Source: Vandiemenella viatica (Eukaryota > Arthropoda > Insecta > Orthoptera > Morabidae). From it: 64,000 nt of DNA. Of this stretch, positions 11,184 through 23,867 are shown in pieces (the first letter of the stretch is position 1; each line of letters begins with the position of its first letter). The stretch covers positions 187,514,437 through 187,578,436 of the forward strand of contig JARYHS010009186.1 of the NCBI GenBank assembly GCA_031002005.1, written 5' to 3'. The notes below the pieces were generated by a model. The model saw only the letters and a program-made list of their open reading frames with translations, had not been told where the DNA came from and did no database searches. The position numbers and the translations under genes are program-made.

Positions 11184-11651
11184 CCCGCGCATGCTCCGAT
11201 CGCGGTCAGAGACTCCAATCGCATCCCGAGATGTCTCGCTACGTTCTCCCATGGTGGAATATGCAAATATTTAACTGTTACGTTTTTACATCGTTTCGTA
11301 CCTTTTCATTTTATCACCCCTTGTAGTATAGACTCGACACGATTCTGAACTGGTCGCGAGCGGAAATGTCTCTCACTCTGTAGAGGACCACTTGGGGCCG
11401 AAATGCCCTTATCTCTGCCTCCATTCATACATTCAGCCAAAGTGGCACCTCTAGTTGAAAGGGACGGCCCACTTCAAAGCCAGCTGAGGATTCCAGTTTC
11501 ACTCCGAACACTGCCCTCTGCACCTCCGTTGTCACTCCAGTACTTACATGGCAAACCTTTTAGAGTATCAATTTACTTCGCCAATCTCTCATTACAGCAT
11601 ACTAGTAAACATAACAAAAATATGGGTAATACGAGCAATTGATAACTTACA
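11184..11651. other. Spacer right of the gypsy element
   Basis: No gene recognised. A plus-strand frame at 11403-11642 is open but has no start, splice or family support. Confidence 0.4.
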
Positions 11652-11842
11652 CACTGAGTGTGATGGGTTAGCGATAACTCTGTGGCCTCTCATTCGGGAT
11701 GTGGTTTATCGGCCATCCAGATTTGGGTTTTCCATAATTTCTCCAAATCGCTCCAGGCGAATAACCGGACGTCCAAATTCCATCCCGTTGCTTGCCCCCA
11801 ATCATTTCTTGCCTTTAATGACCTCGACCTTTAGCCATAAGC
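11652..11842 (+). mobile_element. SINE family A, diverged copy
   Basis: Contains the family A core (catccagatttgggttttcc, the ctccaggcgaa segment) and the tail atgacctcgacctttagccataag. The tRNA-like head is eroded. It runs into a (taaa)n tract. Confidence 0.75.
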
Positions 11843-11882
11843 AATAAATAAATAAATAAATAAATAAAAATAAAATAAAAAG
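11843..11882 (+). repeat. (aaat)n microsatellite at a SINE tail
   Basis: About nine tetranucleotide units follow the SINE A copy and probably grew from its A-rich tail. Confidence 0.85.
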
Positions 11883-11884
11883 AT

Positions 11885-14102
11885 AACTTGTAGTCGTGTA
11901 TTGCGAAAATACACATTTGCTCGTACATTAAAAAAAGTATGTTTGATGATTTGTCCTAGTACAACAAGCTGCCCAAAAAGTCTAACAATAGCAGGATCTT
12001 CATTAGGTAGTATGATCAACTAATATATAACTCGATTAAAAGCTGGAATACGTGTGACGTGGTTGAAAGAAGTATTAAGAACTAATTACACGTTTTGGAA
12101 AGATACATGTCTGTAAAGGAGAGGTACACAACATCCATTGACCTCGCAGCTTATCAGCACTACACAATAGAACAAATAGGAGGAATGTGCCTATGAAAAT
12201 AGCCTGCTAAGTAGTTTTATTAATATTTACGACGGAAGATAAAACCACAAGTTTTTATCCCATAATATTAATTGATGACATTGTGCTAAGTAGATTTCAA
12301 ACACACAATGCATGTAATACAGATTAGAAACTACGATATACAAACAAACACCAGCAAATTTTTTATGCACACGGTCAGTCTTGATCTTGTGTGGTACCTG
12401 CTGGGACCTCTGGGCTTCGTGACAAGTTCAGTCAGGAGTACTTGTAGGTGAGCTGGAGACAGCATTGCGCTGCTGTCTCTGGGTAGTTGGCCACCGTTGA
12501 TCGGCGTGGCCACGGAGAAAGAAAGTCTGCAATGAAATGTAGGCGAGACTTACTGAGCCCAATGGCGTAAAGCTCTGATTAGAATTTATACACTGGAGGC
12601 TAACTTTTGAATCTGGCTTGGCCAATGACAGCATAGTCAATTCCTGTGGTATAAAGTTGTTCAATAAGGATTCAGTAGCTAAGGGTTCGGCAGTGGTCGT
12701 CTTGCTTAGAGGTACAGGGTACTGTTTGTGGGAGACGTTAGTGAACAGAAGAGGAAGGCCTTTGGTTAGTGGGGAAACTAACAAGCAGATTTGAGGCACT
12801 TTTTGATCGGTCAATGGAACGTCATTTCTTGCTGTGAGACTTAGAATGTAACATTAAATTGTGTTTAATAATGGCACATACAGCAAAACAACTCAGCAGA
12901 TATTAAACTTTATATATATATTTATTTTTTTATCACGCCGTCGTTCAAAGATGAATTTGAACTTATGTAAATTCTGGTTTCAGTGACTCAATCAGTAAAC
13001 TATCGTGGTGAGTCACAGTTTAAAGTCTGTACTGTCTACATTACTACGCATGTCAGAGGGTGCCAGAACAAACTGAGGACCATTACAAATGAAGAGGTTC
13101 CTTTGAGTTCTGTGTTCTGATCAGAACTTTTCCAGTTGAAATCTACGCAACAAGTGATATTATCAGTCGATCCGGATCACTGTGTCGTGATTATATCAAT
13201 TCGTAATATGACAGTAAAAATAATACATCTCTAAATACACAGTTTCCTTGGTTCGTGCTGCAGAGACAATAAACGTTTGCCGCTGTTTCTCTCCTCCGTG
13301 GTCCGGTTGTTGTGGTGTCTGACGCAGTTGGCCCGCCGCACCGGGCCGGAACGTTAAGTCCCTCTAATGAAGCCCACTGCCGCACCTTCCGAGAGAACCG
13401 CATCTTGTGAGATCGTAAAATTATGTGGCGCTTATTGCTGTACCGGTCGTAAAGGTTTAAGTAATTGCTGTGTTTGGAGGACGTTAAAATTTTAACGGTC
13501 CGTTCGCGGAGTATGGTTCCTGCTCTCCCGACCAGCTGCCGTAAATTGATGCTAGAGGTCACAGCGACTGGTTCAGCTGCGACTTTCTGCCGTTAACACC
13601 TATTGAATGTAGCTGTTCGTCATATATTGACGAGAACAACTATAGCGTACAGTAGTTCGAAATAAACTTTACATAACAAACTTTTTTTAAATAATTTAAA
13701 TTTAAATTTGGAACCTTTAACGGCGTTATACTCTGCCGTTATATCGCGTATATAGTTTCAGAGCTTTTGCTCGATTGATGAAAAAGAATGAATTAGTCAT
13801 AATTCTTCGGAAATATTCCGCTACAGAGCTGCAGCGAATGGCCCCTGAGCCACGAGGTTCATAAATGGCATCGACAACTCATTCCAAAAATATTATCTTT
13901 CCAAAACAAATGTTCAGTACTTTACATACTTACATATAAATTAGCGCGAGTCTTCTTGTTTGCCGTGTTAAACAGTTGGTATTTATTCTGATGTACCGTT
14001 TGCAAACATTGTGTTTCCTTTATATCTAATGCTTAAGGATTTGAGGAAGCTAGAACCAAGGCCGAATCATTCTGTCAGGTAATAAAAAAAAAAAAAAAAT
14101 TC
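11885..14102. other. Intergenic, no gene recognised
   Basis: Two open frames on the minus strand (12428-12814 and 13191-13562) were examined. Neither resembles a known family. 13255-13560 is richer in G+C than its surroundings and has a good acceptor (attgtctctgcag) on the minus strand, but no partner donor or homologous peptide was found. Confidence 0.35.
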
Positions 14103-14103
14103 A

Positions 14104-14230
14104 CGCAGGAAGGGGTTCTACACAAAGTATCTGGACAAAAGCAGGATACATTCGCTGAAAAAAAAATTCTCGCAGGAAGGGGTTCTACACAAAGTATCTG
14201 GACAAAAGCAGGATACATTCTCTGAAACAA
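14104..14230 (+). repeat. Two-copy tandem repeat, 67-bp period
   Basis: The unit starting cgcaggaaggggttctacac occurs at 14104 and again at 14171, nearly identical, each followed by an A-rich link. It sits next to a minus-strand SINE A copy. Confidence 0.85.
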
Positions 14231-14239
14231 TTTTTTTTA

Positions 14240-14465
14240 TTGAGTTGGCGGGGCCTTATGGTTCGTCGACGGTGAAGTCGTGAGAGATGGGAGAAGTCTG
14301 AAGGTGAGGAAAGGGAAATACGGCCACGTCCTTAAGAAGGAACCAATGCAACCTGGAGTGATTTGGAGAGAGAATATGAAACCGATACCTGGATAGCAGA
14401 ACCTGTGTTCGAACCTGCGTTCTCCTGGATACAAGGGTCGAAGATTAACCGATATCCCATCAGGC
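14240..14465 (-). mobile_element. SINE family A, diverged copy
   Basis: On the minus strand it has a recognisable B box (ggttcgaaca), the ctccaggt core and a tail region near the gtcgacgaacc motif. It is degenerate compared with the copy at 60129. Confidence 0.65.
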
Positions 14466-14469
14466 TAGA

Positions 14470-17387
14470 TAAACCTGAGAGCGATTAATAATATTGTACG
14501 ATATGATACCTTTCCATTGTTTCCAAGCATAAGCATTTTTAATTGAAAGTTTGGTTGGTAGTTTCATTCATTCGATTTAATATCAACACATAGGTTCTGA
14601 TTTGTTTTGTTCATTAGTGTTTATTTTTCCTTTTAATTGAGATTGTTTTCATTTTGTTAAATTTACTACAATATTATTAGAACCATATTTTTTTAACTTA
14701 GTGAATTAGAATCTACCTAAACATTTTTGAAACTTTCTTGTCGTCTCGAAGAAATTCACAGTATTTTGGCAAACATGAGTCAGATTAATTGCTAGACCAG
14801 ATAATAGGTCGTTTACAATTAGGTTATTTCTTATCAGGATGTGTAATTTTATAACGTTTTAATACCTACTGTTATTGAAAGTCATGTTAAAACGTAGTTA
14901 TTTTGTTATCTGTTGCAACATTAATAATTTATGAAACTTGTTAACATAGCCGCTCACGGACATCAGGTAGTCACAATGAAATTTCGTCATTCGTCATGTA
15001 TCCATTGTCTTCCAGCGCGTCTATGTTCTAATAATACCTTCAACTGGTTTTGGATCTGAAAACTTGCATACTCATCTACATAAGTGGTTTTGTTGATTTT
15101 CTGATTTTTAATACTGCTGATCGTCGCAGAGGAAGGCAAGAACCTCTTATCATTAGCGTAGTGTACGGATGCGATATCATAATGTGCTGAGGTAAGAGAG
15201 GGCGGATACGAAACATGGCCCACTGCGCCTTCGGCGGTAGTTTTTCTAAACTGATCTCTGAGATATTTGATTAAAGACAGTTATTCTAATGTAACTACAA
15301 TATCGGATAAATCGTGAGTTATCTACTGCTAGAAGAGATAAACGACTGTTTTAAAAAATTCAGCGTTGCATATAAATTTAGGTTTATTCCCCAGGTTCAT
15401 TAGGACCTCACTGAGATCTCAGTATGTGGATGCCGCCTGAAGCATTATAAAAACACTGAATACCACAAGCGACAGATAAAATCAAATGCAAGCGAATAAC
15501 GACAAAGGCAAAAACAATTGAAACAATTTTAATAAAGGCACGAAAAAGTGATTGTGTTTCTGTTTATCAGTTTTAATGCCAGCGTGAGTCGGATCTCAAT
15601 TGAACTGCTCTTTATTCCCGATACGTGGTTATTACATGTTATTAAAACGATCGCATCGACTTTTTCGCTTCTCGTTTTGTGTAGACGGTGCCGTGCGCAA
15701 TAAACCGAGGAACAAGCGAAGCGCACAGAGCGAACCGCTCCAGTTTGTGCTCGCGCCGTATTGATTGGCAATTAATTCTGTCCATCTGAATGGGTTAATC
15801 GTCTGGAAACGCACACATGGTCAGACGTCAAATGATAAGTGCAAAATTATGTCCCGTGATACACGCATAACAATGCAAATTGTGTTTGAGTCAATTGTAC
15901 GACGAACTCGGGTCATCAAAAGTAGTTGGTACCATTTTATCAGGATTTATTAGTATCTATGATATTATATCACATAAGAGGCAGTCTTCCACAGAAATAA
16001 ATCATTTGAAGAGTAGTCGCAGACAACTTTAGCAATAATTGTACTGGGAGATATTACGGAAGAAGATAGAAGCAGATCTGGACTTCAAAAATAAGGAGGG
16101 TAAATATATTTGACAGCATAGTAATTATTTAAAGTTTTATTTTAACTTATTTATTCAATGTAACACAGTTTTCCCATTTTGCTAATAACCGTAGTTATTT
16201 TGCTACAATTTCACATATTACACATCGCAGAGGTTCATTAAAATTGTTCATAAATACACGAACTTAAAATTGTTGCCAACCGGGCGGACAGCAACAAATG
16301 TAACACACAAAATTTTAGTCAGTGTCAACATTTACTTCGGATTTAGTTTTTTATACTCTCTTTAAAGTATAAAAAACCAATTACAAATCCCAGACAGCCA
16401 TTAATAAAATGAAAAATTTTCTGTTTCATATATTTTATTACTGGAATATATATAATACACTCATTAACACGCATAAAATTCAATCGAAGATGTTTTTCTA
16501 GTCAATTTAATTTTTTAATTTAATCACGATGGAGCTTACACCCCAGTTGTAATTTTCCTACACACCCATTTTTCCTCTTTCTCGTACCCACCTAATTTTG
16601 CCCACTGGGGATTTTAATTTTAAATTATTTGAGCGTTTTTGATAAATTATTCAGTCACTTGCGTTGGTAGTAGTTTATTGCAATCACTGACCACCTTACC
16701 TACGGAAGGAAATTTTCCCACACCCTATGCCTGAAATCGAGAGCCAGCTTGCGATCAGCGTCCTCTTTTCCCTTCCAAGCACTTCTCTTAATTCTTCCAC
16801 CAATATCTTTCCACGTCTCACCACCAATATACACTTTGTACTCTCCCAGCACTCTCTTCCTATTTTTCAGTGAATCCCATTTTAGCTCTTTATACCAAAT
16901 TCATATAAGGAAAAACCTCTGCTGTGGCTGTGATGGATCTTCTAAAGGAGACTACATATTTTCTTCCCATGCAAGAAATACAGCCCACAAGAAAAGGAAT
17001 TCTTTCAACGGTTGATAAACCTAAAACAGCCGCTACTGAAAAATATGCCAATACTGTCGATAAAAATGATGAGAAACTGATTTTACTATCAAATGTGGGT
17101 TACATTTATAAATGGATGCAGTCATTATAAAACCTCTTCTAGACTTATCTGACGTAACACTTGCTGGCTTCATGATCGTAATGAGGAAATTTCTTTTTAA
17201 AAACTATAAATAAAATAATGATTGATGAGAGAAGTGTTAGCAGACGCTACTGAATGTATTTTATATTAGTACTAACAATAATCTGAATTATATATTTTGA
17301 GATATTTTATTTATTAACAACAAAGATAATAAATTTATAATTACAAATTTCGAAGATCATTCCGTGTGGGATCAATGAAGTGCCTAT
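14470..17387. other. Intergenic, no gene recognised
   Basis: Long AT-rich stretch. Open frames at 16749-17130 (plus) have low-complexity translations and no splice or family support. A CpG-richer patch at 15640-15800 was read on both strands and gave nothing recognisable. Confidence 0.4.
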
Positions 17388-17791
17388 AAGGGAGCGTCCA
17401 TAAACCACGTAGCTTCATTTTGGCCTCCTGTGAACCCCCCTTCCCCCCACGTAGTCAGACTTAGCTTTTGTCTTTAGCCCCCCCCCCTCCCCCACGTAGC
17501 ACGTAGCTTTTATCCATATTGATTCCAGAAGACATTTTGCACTGTTTTCTCTTGTCATACTATAGTAAATTACATACGGGGATAACTAAATGATGGAAAT
17601 AAATATTTACATGCTTCTGTGTGTTCTGTATCTCATTTTAACTGTCACAAATAATATGAAAGAAAAGCTACGTGGCCTGGCTCGAAAAACCCCCCCCCCT
17701 CCTTTTCCACGTAGCTCAGAGTAGCTTTCCAGCCAACCCTCCCTCCCCCCTTAGACCGAGCCACGTAATTCATGCACAATCCCTAATTAGT
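17388..17791. mobile_element. MITE-like element with cca/cacgta ends
   Basis: The left end agggagcgtccataaaccac and the right end (reverse complement agggattgtgcatgaattac) form imperfect inverted repeats. Inside them are cacgtagct repeats and C-rich runs on both sides. About 404 bp, no coding capacity. No clear target duplication was found, so the superfamily is uncertain. A related right end lies near 36880-36950. Confidence 0.6.
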
Positions 17792-19054
17792 TGTATTCTG
17801 TAGTTACTGATTGTTACTAAGACTTTCAGTTACACCTTACACTATAAGTTCATGGAACTGTTCTAAGAACTTAAGTCACTAAAACTTCGTTTAAGTGTAT
17901 TTACTCTGAAAAAATCGATACAGAATGACAGAGTGTCATTTATTCTCATGCTTCGAGATATTCTCTTAAGTATTTACGAGAACGGTACTACAAACTGCCA
18001 TGAAGCACGGAACTTTGGGAGGAAGTTAACTTTCACTTGCCAGGCCTCCCAGTTTAGATAGTGTTACCGGCGTTATTTGTGAAATGCGCGTTACGACTAT
18101 CCAGAATTTATCTCTGTGCCTTCGCAAGCCACAAGCTGCCAGGAAAGTAGCCGTATTATTATAACAACTAATCGGCTCTGTAAAACACGCCACGTGGTAT
18201 CCGCGGCTCACATCGGCTGGCATGCGCCCGCCTGTTTCGAATTCCATTCTGCTACTGCCGTCATAAAGAAACAGAGATTGGGCCGAATTAACATAGCTTG
18301 TTCACGAACAGCGCTTTCAAAACCGTGTCACTGCCAAAAAGCACAAGAATTTTTACTGCCTATAACTCCGCATTTTGTCAGCAGCATGAAATATTTGTCG
18401 TGAGCTTTCATCGAGGTGGAATAGCTGATTAGACGGCAGGAAGTCACGAAACGGCTGCACTCACTCACGTATTCACATTTTGATTACTGTGGTGGCGAAA
18501 TAAAATATTTCTCCACCTACTGCTGACTGACAAAGGCACCAAAAATGAATAAAAAAATTTACATACCGAATTATAGAAAAAAAATGTATATTTTAACGGG
18601 AAATATAAGAATTGCTGTAAATAACTGTAAACAAAGTAAGCTATTGGTATTTAACTGTTCAGACATTTAGAATTTGCTTTCAGAATCTCTCTGCCGACTA
18701 TGATACATAGAAATAGATGTAACAAAATTTTTATCACTATGTTCTTGACTCTACCTTGTTGGGGATCTTATGTAGTTTGGTGCAGAAATATATAAGATTA
18801 TTATCTCTCATAGCAGTGGTTTTTAATAATTAATTTGATCGAACTTTGAATGTTTTAAGTTATTGAAATATTTACGATAAACAGTAGTGTTTCTGATACC
18901 TTAACTCACAACTTACAGAAATAAATCCATGTTGAAAGAACAAACTGTTACTGACAAAAAATTGTTTGAAATATCCTAAAATCACTTTCAGGAACTATGC
19001 GTGAAGTAAAAAAGAATCTGTAATCTTTTACTGAATAAACGTGACAAAAACTAT
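17792..19054. other. Intergenic, no gene seen
   Basis: AT-rich. Overlapping short frames near 18026-18403 on both strands have no family support. Confidence 0.45.
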
Positions 19055-19290
19055 TTTTATGACTTTACGACCCATCGATTTCGAGATCAGTTGAGGTGGG
19101 AAAGGACTCGCGTAAGAGATAGGAAGCAGTTTGGCTATGGCCTTTTCAAAGAATCACCCCGAGATTCACCTGGGGTAATTTTTGGGAAACCATGGAAAAC
19201 CGAAATCTGAACGGCAGGACGTCGAGTGAAACCTGTGGCCTCCCGAATGTGAGTCCAGAGCATTTACCACTCACCCACGGCACTCGGTGA
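19055..19290 (-). mobile_element. SINE family A, old copy
   Basis: The minus strand keeps the ctcggtga-type head, the tttccatggtttcccaaaa core and a degraded tail near gtaaagtca. Divergence is high. Confidence 0.65.
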
Positions 19291-19410
19291 CATAAACTTT
19301 CAAAATTATATTTAAATAATTTAATCAAATATTTATTCAACCACTATAATAGTGCAAATAACATGATATATTTAAAAAGGATTCTAGAGCAAAAGTGGTC
19401 ATTTGGATGA

Positions 19411-19412
<2 letters not shown>

Positions 19413-19477
<65 letters not shown>

Positions 19478-20135
19478 CGTCAGTCTTTAGACTGGTTTGA
19501 TGCAATCCTCCATCCTTTCCTATCCTGTGCTAACCTCTTCATCTCTACATACCCCTTACAACCCACGTCCTCAATTATCTGCTTCATATATTCTAATCTC
19601 TGTCTTCCTCTACAGTTCTTACCTTCGACTGTTCCCTCCACTAACAAATTAACCAATCCAGCATGTCTCAAAATATGACCTACCAGGCCTGTCTCTTCTT
19701 CCTGTAAGCTTCTTCCATAAGCTTCTTTTCTCATGCATCATTTCAAAAACTCGTTCATTTCTTACTTTGCCTGTTCACCAAATTTTCAGCATTCTTCTGT
19801 AGCACCACATTTCAAATGCTTCAAGTTTCTTTCTTTCCGGTATTCCTAAAGTCCATGTTTCGCTACCATAAAGTGCTGTGCTCCACACACAGAGTTTTAA
19901 AAAGTTCTTTCTAATTCCTAGATCAATATTTGAAACTAATTTCTTATTTTCATGAAGGCTCTTTTTGCTAGTGCTATTCTGCTTTTAACATCATTCCTGC
20001 TTCGGCCATCGGTTTGTAATTTTGCTTCCCAAGTAACAGAACTCACTCACTTCTCCTATTGCATCCGATCCTATTTTTATATTTATATTGGTATCATTTC
20101 TGCTACATTTAATCACTTTTGATGTTCATATAAAT
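19413..20135 (-). mobile_element. Non-LTR retrotransposon 3' end with 60-base tail
   Basis: The minus-strand translation, with frame breaks, reads TLGIPERKKLEAFEMWCYRR and later GRQRLEYMKQIIEDVG and RLAQDRKGWR. This is the typical C-terminal tail of an insect LINE endonuclease/reverse-transcriptase protein. After the coding end (ctgacgacagca) comes an uninterrupted poly-A, seen here as 60 T at 19413-19472. The copy is 5'-truncated near 20135. The same 3' end occurs at 27690-27875. Confidence 0.85.
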
Positions 20136-20189
20136 CTATATTTACTGTTTCTTGACCAAGTGTGTTTCTCACGCATATAAAAATGTTTA

Positions 20190-20640
20190 TATGTATCCAT
20201 GTAGGTGCGTCTGGATCAACTAGGACCACGTTAAGCCCTTGAATAGTGCTGTAGATGTATACACATCGTTTTACAACTAGGAACCGAGCGTGGCGGTGTA
20301 ACGGTTAGCGTTCTCGCCTCGCATTCGGGAGGACGACGGTTCGAATCCCCGTCCGGGCATCCAGATTTGGGTTTTCCATGGTTTTCCCAAATCACTCCAG
20401 GCAAATGCCGGGATGCTTCCTTCAAAAGGCCATGGCCGAATTCCTTCCCATTCCTTGCCCCCATCCTTGCCCCCCATCCTTTCCCGTCTCTAAAGACCTC
20501 GATGTTAAAAAGAGACATAAAGCAGTAAAAAAAAAAAAACAACAACTAGGGTTGTTGCCCTAGCGGCGACCTACAGTTTAACTAGTAATCCGAACCACGG
20601 ACATTTTGTCGTAACTCATATGATCAAGCACAACTCAAAA
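20190..20640 (-). mobile_element. SINE family C, split by a SINE A insertion
   Basis: The tail side (tcaactaggaccac and onward) at 20190-20281 and the body (gcggcgacctacag, then atccgaaccacgg) at 20551-20640 match the intact family C copy at 32130-32425. The two halves are separated by the SINE A copy at 20282-20541. Confidence 0.8.
20282..20541 (+). mobile_element. SINE family A, inserted in SINE C
   Basis: Has the tRNA-like head accgagcgtggcggtg, the B box ggttcgaatcccc, the core and a poly-A tail. A perfect 9-bp duplication, acaactagg, flanks it (20273-20281 and 20542-20550), and the duplicated bases belong to the host SINE C. This shows that C was in place before A. Confidence 0.92.
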
Positions 20641-21206
20641 TTCCTGCGCCTACAGGGATTACATTTCACTTATTTTATTTTCGTATACCGGTGTATATGC
20701 ATTTTAAACATTAATTTGATGCATTCGTTCGAGACATGTTTTAGGTAATTACGCGCTAAAGCAGTGTGCCAAATGAGAATTGATGGTGCCCCACCAACGC
20801 GTAGTGGGTGGTATTCTCCGGGAAGGGAACAAGGCTCCGAGCGCTAATGGTTTCCGACTTTGAGCTGCCTGCCCATGCGCTTTCGGCTAACGGTTCCCCA
20901 ATCACCAGTAATTGTTGAAACTCGAGAAACTTCGGCTTACGCTGTGCTTCGGCTTGGACCTCAGCGTATTCCCGTTAAGGCCTTACAGAAGTTTGCTTCT
21001 CAGATCAGCGACCAACATTCAGACTCTAATTGGTTGGATTTGGGAACCTTTCCCGTTGTAGAGTTTATCGAAACTAGGTCTACAAAAGTACATTGTATAT
21101 TTATCTTAATTTCGTCTCGGAGCTGGAAAGAAATCGATTATTACTTGTGCAAAAACCGAGAAATTTGTCACCATGCAGAAATTTTGAGGAAAAATCACAG
21201 GTTAAA
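20641..21206. other. Intergenic, unrecognised open frame
   Basis: A 117-codon plus-strand frame (20860-21213) has normal-looking residue use at its start but no recognised domain and no splice pair. It is not called a gene. Confidence 0.3.
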
Positions 21207-21345
21207 AAAATAAAAAGACACGTTCTTTAGCGATGTGAACTAAAAAGTTAAAATAAAAATGTAGATTAAAAAAAACAACTAAAAAAAAAACACGCTCTTG
21301 TAGCAATGTGATATAAAATTTAAAAATAAAATTGTAGTTTAAAGG
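21207..21345 (+). repeat. Two-unit degenerate tandem repeat
   Basis: A unit of about 70 bp (A-rich lead, acacgttcttt then gcgatgtga, ending gtagattaaa) is repeated as acacgctcttg then gcaatgtga and gtagtttaaa. Confidence 0.7.
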
Positions 21346-22707
21346 AACCAAAAACGGACTATTTGACCGAAACCTAAAACTTTGTTTAACATAGGAAACC
21401 ATCTTAAATTTCATGTTACCATTCAGGGATAACAGCTTCTGAACGTGTTCAGGCCGACGTATGTGTGTTTACAATGTGTAAACTTGGTTGCATAGCACAC
21501 AGGTGGATTTATTGAGATTTATTTTTCCTACTATCAAAGTAATTAGAAATACCGGGACATGGCTATAAAATTATTATATTTTCATCTGTTCTTATTACGT
21601 GTGTAAAATTTCAAATAATTCGGACTTCTGAAAGTGGGTGAAAATTGAATAGAAATATTCCATTACATTCATACATACAGGTCAAGCTAGTAATAACATG
21701 TTAAAAATAGAGAAAATCTAAATATGGTTTTCCGGTGAATCATAACAAATATTCGGAATAAATCCATTTTAGAAGTCTCTTATGAATTACTCATTTTTAT
21801 TATTCTTCTTCTTTCGTTTCACTCTCTTTGGGGTACGAAGAATCAGTCACTTCTTTGCATGCTGTTCCTTCCTTTGCACCCAGTATTTCTTCATCCTCTC
21901 GGACCTCCTTTTTCTCTCTTCTTCTGAGATGATGGGTTTTGACTTTATTTTAGATTTTTCTTATTTTATTTTTATTCAATCTATCGTTTAGGATTAAAAA
22001 AAATATATATATATTTTTACGAAGTTAATTTATTTTTATGGCATATTTTCATAGAAACCATCATATACGGTTGATAACATTATTGTGAATGGTCATTAGA
22101 CTGTATCTGTGTTCGCCATTTGCTTGTCTACCTGGAGTAAAAATATGTACACGATTGTTGTCTGTAGAAAGAATGTCAGGTGAAATCATGGACACAGAAA
22201 CGACAATATCAAACTTACCACCTTACAAGTCGTTAAGAAACTGAGAAATTATTATATTCTCATACGCAATTTCGCCACCAATATTTTACTGCTATTTACT
22301 ATAAGAAACATTTAAAAATAAATTTTCTATTTTTTTCTAGCTGTTGAAATGAATGACATTAAAAAAATATGTTTTTCAGCTGTATCTTGATGCCCTGTTA
22401 GCAATGTGCAGAATGATTTACTGAGTGTGAAATGTAATCTAGGATCTAAGAAAGCTATTCTCAAACTGTGATCCGCAAGGACGGGGCAGGTGATCTGCAG
22501 GATGAATGTTGAAAATTTAATTCCAACTGAATTAAAAATATTACAACACAAAATTAACTGCAAAAAATTGTTAGAATAAAATTTGTTCCACACTATTACT
22601 GAATAAGACTAAAAGCTAGTGTAAGCTATAAGCAAAAGCTTTCTTAAAGTCATGAATATTTCCACGACCAGTAACAATCTGGTATTTCTAGGCCATCAAA
22701 GAAAGCG
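21346..22707. other. Intergenic, no gene seen
   Basis: AT-rich with poly-T and (at)n runs (for example 22003-22016). Nothing recognised. Confidence 0.45.
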
Positions 22708-22949
22708 TTTTTTTAAATAGGGCTTTACGCCTCGTCGACGTCGAAGTCATTAGAGGCGGGGAAGGATTGGGGCAAAGAACGGGAAGGAATTCGGCCATGG
22801 ACTTGTTGAAGTAACCATCCCGGCATTCGCGTGCAGTGATTTGGGGAAAATCATTAAAACCCCAAATCTGGATGACCGGACGGGGATTCGAACCTACGTC
22901 CTCCCGAATGCGAGGCCAGAGCATTAACCGTTTACCCACTACGCTCGGT
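22708..22949 (-). mobile_element. SINE family A
   Basis: On the minus strand it runs from the accgagcgtagtggg head (22949) through the B box ggttcgaatcccc to the tail gacgaggcgtaaagccc and a short poly-A. Well preserved along its whole length. Confidence 0.88.
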
Positions 22950-23867
22950 CAAAGAAATCAGCGTTCCTTTAATGACTGAATTAATCACCGTTTAGTGAGG
23001 GTTTTATTGTAGTTCCTAACGGACCGCGACACGTGCAGATAACAGCTGTTAGGGTTGTTTAATAATTTACACATACGTGAAAAGAATTAGGCTCACATAA
23101 GGTAACGGGACAAAGAATTATTTTTAGAATTTTAATGATCCTCAATCAGTATTCTGTTCTATCAATAATTTTTTTTATTTATGTCTGAAGGTAGATATTG
23201 TGTGATAAAATCAATTCTATCATTTCATATTGCAAAACATAATAAGTGTTTCAATATGACAAAAAATATTTTGACGGTTAAATAAAATATGCTTATTAAG
23301 AGGGAAGGAAGTTTATTTTTTTGAATTGCTGTTTTTTCTTACCGCGATTTCGTTTAGTTGCCAGGGGCGAAATTTGCCAAAAATTTCACGCAAACTGTAG
23401 ATATGTTAAAAGTTTTCCGTTAATGGTGAGTGTCCATATTTAAAACCATCATAAGCATATGAAGTTCTAAGGTGCTTACTGCTTGTTATGGTACAAAGAT
23501 ATTGATGGAGTGCTGATTAGACCACTCTATTAGATCAATTACAATGTAAATTAAAAAATAATCATTTGAACTATTGTACTGATTAAAATCCTTTCATACA
23601 TCGAGTTTAGCCTTTTTAAAATGGATTTCTTACAATTTTCTTACTGCAGATGGAAGACTAAAGATTTGAATTAGCCGAAGAGCAAAGAATTTCAGATATT
23701 TATGTGAACAAGTGTATGATACGCGAATATATTGTACGACGTGTCGAAATGGATAGTATTAAACTTCAGAATAACAGGGGACGCATCGTTAAAAGTGAAG
23801 CTGATGCTTCATGTTTTCCGTTTGCACGTCTTGATTCAAATTGCGTGTTTCGGCCTTACCAACTAGT
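22950..23867. other. Intergenic, no gene seen
   Basis: AT-rich spacer. The open frame starting at 23704 exists only because it runs into the GC-rich MITE. Confidence 0.45.

Noticed and set aside
12428..12814. 128-codon minus-strand frame
   Set aside because: No recognised motif, splice pair or compositional support.
12963..13006. Plus-strand 24-nt segment between ttctggtttcag and GTGAGT
   Set aside because: Too short, and the flanking tgactca/tgagtca palindrome explains the apparent donor.
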